DNA of 64,000 nt from positions 1 through 64,000 of the forward strand of contig NCEE01000014.1 of NCBI GenBank assembly GCA_002280555.1, read 5' to 3'. The notes under the pieces are model-generated. The model ran no database searches. It was not told the origin of the DNA and worked only from the letters and a program-made list of their open reading frames with translations. The stretch comes from Sphingomonas sp. 32-62-10 (lineage in GTDB: Bacteria > Pseudomonadota > Alphaproteobacteria > Sphingomonadales > Sphingomonadaceae). The stretch's first letter is position 1. The number at the start of each line of letters is the position of its first letter. Position numbers and translations under genes: made by a program. Positions 61,284 to 64,000 of the stretch are shown here, one piece after another.

Positions 61284-62006
61284 ATGGCACGCGTTGCAAT
61301 CGTCACCGGAGGAACGCGTGGCATTGGTGAGGCGATCAGCCTTGCCTTGCGCGACAGCGGGATGATCGTCGCCGCCAACTATGCCGGCAATGAAGCGCGC
61401 GCGCAGGATTTTACCAACCGTACCGGCATTGCCGCCTTCAAATGGGACGTGGCGGATTATGATGCGTGCCAGGCTGGGTGTGCCGCCGTCGCCGATGCGC
61501 TTGGGCCCGTCGATGTGCTGGTGAACAATGCCGGCATTACCCGGGACGGCACGATCATGAAGCTGACCGCACAGGCCTGGAAAGAGGTGATCGACACCAA
61601 TCTGGGCGGCTGCTTCAACATGGCAAAGGCGGTTTTCCCCGGCATGCGCGATCGTAAATGGGGCCGGATCGTCAATATCGGGTCGATCAACGGCCAGGCA
61701 GGGCAATATGGTCAGGTCAACTATGCCGCCGCCAAATCGGGCATTCACGGTTTCACCAAGGCGCTGGCGCAGGAAGGCGCGAAGGCGGGCGTTACCGTCA
61801 ACGCGATCGCGCCGGGCTATATCGATACTGACATGGTCGCCGCAGTGCCCGCCGATGTGCTGGAAAAGATCGTCGCCAAAATCCCGGTCGGGCGACTCGG
61901 TCAGGCGATGGAAATCGCGCGCGGCGTCGCGTTCCTCTGTTCCGAGGATGGCGGGTTCGTCACCGGATCGACGCTCAGCATCAATGGCGGGCAACATATG
62001 TACTGA
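61284..62006 (+). CDS. phbB: acetoacetyl-CoA reductase
   Basis: NADPH-dependent reduction of acetoacetyl-CoA to (R)-3-hydroxybutyryl-CoA, the monomer for PhaC. It has 240 residues, the family's usual length. The SDR features are VTGGTRGIGEAISLAL at the N-terminus, NNAGITRD, catalytic Ser (NIGSINGQAGQYGQ), YAAAKSG (Tyr-x-x-x-Lys) and PGYIDTDMV. These specific stretches are PhbB-like rather than FabG-like. It follows hemH on the same strand, 15 kb away from phaC. Confidence 0.9.
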   Translation: MARVAIVTGGTRGIGEAISLALRDSGMIVAANYAGNEARAQDFTNRTGIAAFKWDVADYDACQAGCAAVADALGPVDVLVNNAGITRDGTIMKLTAQAWKEVIDTNLGGCFNMAKAVFPGMRDRKWGRIVNIGSINGQAGQYGQVNYAAAKSGIHGFTKALAQEGAKAGVTVNAIAPGYIDTDMVAAVPADVLEKIVAKIPVGRLGQAMEIARGVAFLCSEDGGFVTGSTLSINGGQHMY

Positions 62007-62035
62007 CGGCTGCGGGTCGGCAGCGCCCAAAATTC

Positions 62036-62088
62036 GGGGCCCGGCCTCATCAGAGACCGGGCCCCACCCTCGATACGCTACGCGAGGG
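62036..62088. terminator. two adjacent hairpins between phbB and the glycine-zipper gene
   Basis: GGGGCCCGG (62036-62044) pairs perfectly with CCGGGCCCC (62057-62065). CCCTCG-atacgctacg-CGAGGG (62067-62088) forms a second stem. Both lie between convergent genes, so either could end transcription from both sides. No T-run is present, and the second stem resembles another common sphingomonad repeat. Confidence 0.5.
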
Positions 62089-62096
62089 AAACGGGT

Positions 62097-62546
62097 TTAG
62101 CGGAAGTTGCGGCAGCCATTGCGGCCATCACGTTCGATGGCGCGACCGGCGAGAGCGCCGCCGATACCACCGATCAAAGCACCAGCGGTACGATCGCCGC
62201 GTCCTGCAATCGAGTCGCCGAGCAGACCACCGGCAATCGCGCCGAGCAGCGCGCCGCCCGTGCCGTCGTTGCAGCGGCGATTGTTGCGGAAGTTCCGGCG
62301 GTTATTGAAACGGTTGTCATACCCCTGGTCATAATAGCCCTGGTTGTACCGACCATCGTTGAACCGGCCGTCATTGAAGCGGTTGCCGCGATAATCGTCG
62401 CGGAAGCCGTCGCCGCGGAACTGCTGCTGCCGGTAATCGCCACGATAATCCCCCCGATAATCTTGGGCAGATGCCGAGCCGACGGGAACAAGGACGCTGG
62501 CGCTGATGGCGAGAGCGATGCTGGCAAGCGACAATTTCTTCAACAT
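62097..62546 (-). CDS. exported glycine-zipper (2TM) protein with Arg/Tyr/Asp repeats
   Basis: A 149-residue envelope protein. The signal MLKKLSLASIALAISASVLV ends near ASA. Residues about 30-90 are built of short repeats such as DYRGDYRGDYR, NDGRFNDGRYNQ and YYDQGYDN, low-complexity and highly polar. The C-terminal 60 residues are a glycine zipper (GGALLGAIAGGLLGDSIAG, then ALIGGIGGALAG) like outer-membrane 17-kDa surface proteins. ATG 62546 is preferred because AAGGAG lies eight bases upstream; ATG 62552 is too close. One Cys in the middle (RRCNDG) and one near the end (NGCRNF) may pair. Confidence 0.82.
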   Translation of the reverse strand: MLKKLSLASIALAISASVLVPVGSASAQDYRGDYRGDYRQQQFRGDGFRDDYRGNRFNDGRFNDGRYNQGYYDQGYDNRFNNRRNFRNNRRCNDGTGGALLGAIAGGLLGDSIAGRGDRTAGALIGGIGGALAGRAIERDGRNGCRNFR

Positions 62547-62715
62547 GGTCATTCTCCTTTTCAGCACCCCGGTCGATTGATGGGCGTGCAATCATTCTTC
62601 GACCCTGCCCTTATGGAGGTGCCGCATTGACCCAAGTCTGAATGCACCTGTTATCGCCCGTTCATCGGCACCGGCGGCCACGCGATCGGCACTGCCATTT
62701 GCGTCGCCGAGCGAT

Positions 62716-63747
62716 ATGGGTGGGCAGATGCACCGCTTCCGCTTTCCACTGATCCTATCGATCGCCGCGCTGCTGTTGTTCGTGCCGGGCTGGTCCACGG
62801 TGCCCCGCCTGCCGCTGCTCGGGACCCGCGCGGCGTTCACGATCGAGCCGGTCCCGCTCTACCCCGAATCGCCAGCCAGGCGGCGGATTGGCGCGCTGAT
62901 CTATGAACGCGGCTATCGACTGCGAAGCCCGGATCCGGCGTTCGGCAGCTTTTCGTCGCTGATCGTCGATGGCGATCGCTTCACCCTGCTGAGCGACGGC
63001 GGAAACATCGTGCGCTTTCGGGTCGATTCGAAAGGGCGCGTCGCCGATCGAAAATTCGCCGACTTGCCCGATGGTCCCGGCATCGGATGGGAAAAGAGCG
63101 ACCGCGACAGCGAATCGATAACACGCGACCCGACTAGTGGCACGATTTGGGTTGGGTTCGAGAACAGCAACGCGATCTGGGCCTATTCGCCCGATCTGGC
63201 GAAATCGCTGCGTCATGTGGCACCACGTGCGATGCGTAAATGGCCGGTCAATGGCGGGGCTGAGGCGATGGTGCGGCTACGCGATGGCAGTTTCATCGTG
63301 CTGTCCGAGGATGGCGACTGGCCGGGCACGAAGGGGCGGGCCGTCATCGGTATTCGATTCGACGGGGATCCCACCCGGGCAAGCCGCCGGGGCTTCCGCT
63401 TCGGCTATCGCCCGCCCGTCGGCTACAAACCGACGGGCATTGCCGAACTGCCCGATGGCCGGTTGCTGGTGCTCAACCGTCGGTTCCGGGTGACAAGCGG
63501 TTTTCGGGTGGTGCTGACGCTTATCGATCCGCGCGCGATTGCGCCGGGAAAGATCGTCGCGGGACGGGTGCTGGCGCGATTCGCGCCGCCTGCCCTGTCG
63601 GATAATTATGAAGGGATCGCGGTCGTCCGCGAATCGACCGGACGCACCGCTATCTGGATCGTGTCCGACGATAACCAGTCGTCGCTGCAGCAGAGCCTGC
63701 TGCTCAACTTCCGATTAGACGACGCGATGTTCTCACCGCGTCGTTAA
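62716..63747 (+). CDS. esterase-like activity of phytase family protein (PF13449-type)
   Basis: A 343-residue exported protein with a signal/anchor (FRFPLILSIAALLLFVPGWS). The rest is a beta-propeller-like domain: FSSLIVDGDRFTLLSDGGNI, SDRDSESITRDPTSGTIWVG, VNGGAEAMVRLRDGSFIVLS and DNYEGIAVVRESTGRTAIWI. These correspond to the Asp/Glu-rich loops of the phytase-like esterase family. The true substrate is unknown. It converges on the L28 gene with a nine-base gap. Confidence 0.8.
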   Translation: MGGQMHRFRFPLILSIAALLLFVPGWSTVPRLPLLGTRAAFTIEPVPLYPESPARRRIGALIYERGYRLRSPDPAFGSFSSLIVDGDRFTLLSDGGNIVRFRVDSKGRVADRKFADLPDGPGIGWEKSDRDSESITRDPTSGTIWVGFENSNAIWAYSPDLAKSLRHVAPRAMRKWPVNGGAEAMVRLRDGSFIVLSEDGDWPGTKGRAVIGIRFDGDPTRASRRGFRFGYRPPVGYKPTGIAELPDGRLLVLNRRFRVTSGFRVVLTLIDPRAIAPGKIVAGRVLARFAPPALSDNYEGIAVVRESTGRTAIWIVSDDNQSSLQQSLLLNFRLDDAMFSPRR

Positions 63748-63756
63748 ATCGCATAA

Positions 63757-64000
63757 TCAGGCAGCGGTAGCTGCCGGGGTCAGCTTCTTGCGGATGTCGC
63801 GCTTCAGGCGGCGTGCCTTCAGCGACAGCTGGTCGTCGGCGGTCTTCACCAGCCAATTGTCCAGGCCGCCGACATGCTCCACCGACCGCAGGCCGTTGGT
63901 CGACACGCGGAGCTTCACGCTGGTGCCCAGCGCGTCGGAGATCAGCGTCACATTCTGCAGGTTTGGCAGAAAAGTGCGCTTGGTCTTGTTGTTGGCGTGG
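63757..64000 (-). CDS. rpmB: 50S ribosomal protein L28 (start beyond the window)
   Basis: A component of the large ribosomal subunit. The 81 visible C-terminal residues begin HANNKTKRTFLPNLQNVTLI and continue SVKLRVSTNGLRSVEHVGGL and DNWLVKTADDQLSLKARRLK, a close match to alphaproteobacterial L28. The N-terminal 20 or so residues lie past base 64000. A short Ala-rich tail ends the protein. Confidence 0.95.
   Translation of the reverse strand, partial: HANNKTKRTFLPNLQNVTLISDALGTSVKLRVSTNGLRSVEHVGGLDNWLVKTADDQLSLKARRLKRDIRKKLTPAATAA

Overview
The window looks like chromosomal DNA of a sphingomonad (Alphaproteobacteria, Sphingomonadaceae). It is G+C-rich. Protein after protein is of the sphingomonad type: a CC_3452-family secreted protein, a TIGR02466 protein, an RSH-type (p)ppGpp enzyme, a PHA synthase and phasin pair, and an L28 tail. 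Sphingomonad-style palindromic repeats are scattered between genes. No phage, insertion sequence, integrase or CRISPR array was seen.

Layout. 0-2.4 kb: end of a flagellar cluster (fliD partial, fliS) and a receiver-only response regulator. 2.4-6.9 kb: a tightly packed minus-strand operon argH > small lipoprotein > lysA > precorrin-2 dehydrogenase > zntB-like, with lysA carrying an internal out-of-frame deletion as assembled. 6.9-15.3 kb: thioredoxin-like lipoprotein, alpha/beta hydrolase, tRNA-Thr(GGU), small conserved protein, cupin, aminopeptidase P, oligopeptidase B, a lower-GC RidA/HxlR pair, a thioesterase and a TIGR02466 protein. 15.3-18.3 kb: ppc, interrupted by a perfect 94-bp fold-back repeat that replaces part of its coding sequence. 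18.3-25 kb: epimerase/LysR pair, HNH nuclease, gluQ, HIG1-like protein, cobalamin adenosyltransferase and a two-gene ergothioneine operon (egtB-egtD). 25-33.2 kb: 3-hydroxybutyryl-CoA dehydrogenase, HbpS-like protein, TMEM175-like channel, NupC, YhhQ-like transporter, argB, yggT, yggU, folD, marC. 33.2-37.3 kb: an envelope-glycan cluster (GT-C-like membrane protein, GtrA flippase, methyltransferase, GtrB-like GT2). 37.4-38.8 kb: two lower-GC lipoproteins of unknown function. 38.9-48.5 kb: RSH, CC_3452 protein, HxlR regulator, thioesterase, alaC-like, phaC, phasin, clpS, murA. 48.5-56.2 kb (minus): M16 peptidase, Cys/Met PLP enzyme, then the overlapping run lgt > midA > GNAT > pgeF. 56.2-64 kb: acyl-CoA ligase, orphan molybdenum hydroxylase subunit, hemH, phbB, glycine-zipper protein, phytase-like esterase, rpmB (partial).

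How the genes work together. The PHA pathway is dispersed (phbB, phaC, phasin, possibly hbd). Two queuosine-related genes (gluQ, yhhQ-like) and an ergothioneine operon suggest tRNA modification and redox protection. The 33-37 kb cluster has the three parts of a Gtr-type lipid-linked sugar modification system plus a methyltransferase. The genome is compact: many start/stop overlaps of four bases or less, and seven convergent pairs whose 3' ends overlap.

Caution: lysA and ppc are both broken in ways that could be real mutations or sequencing/assembly artefacts. Those two loci should be checked against reads before any metabolic conclusion is drawn.
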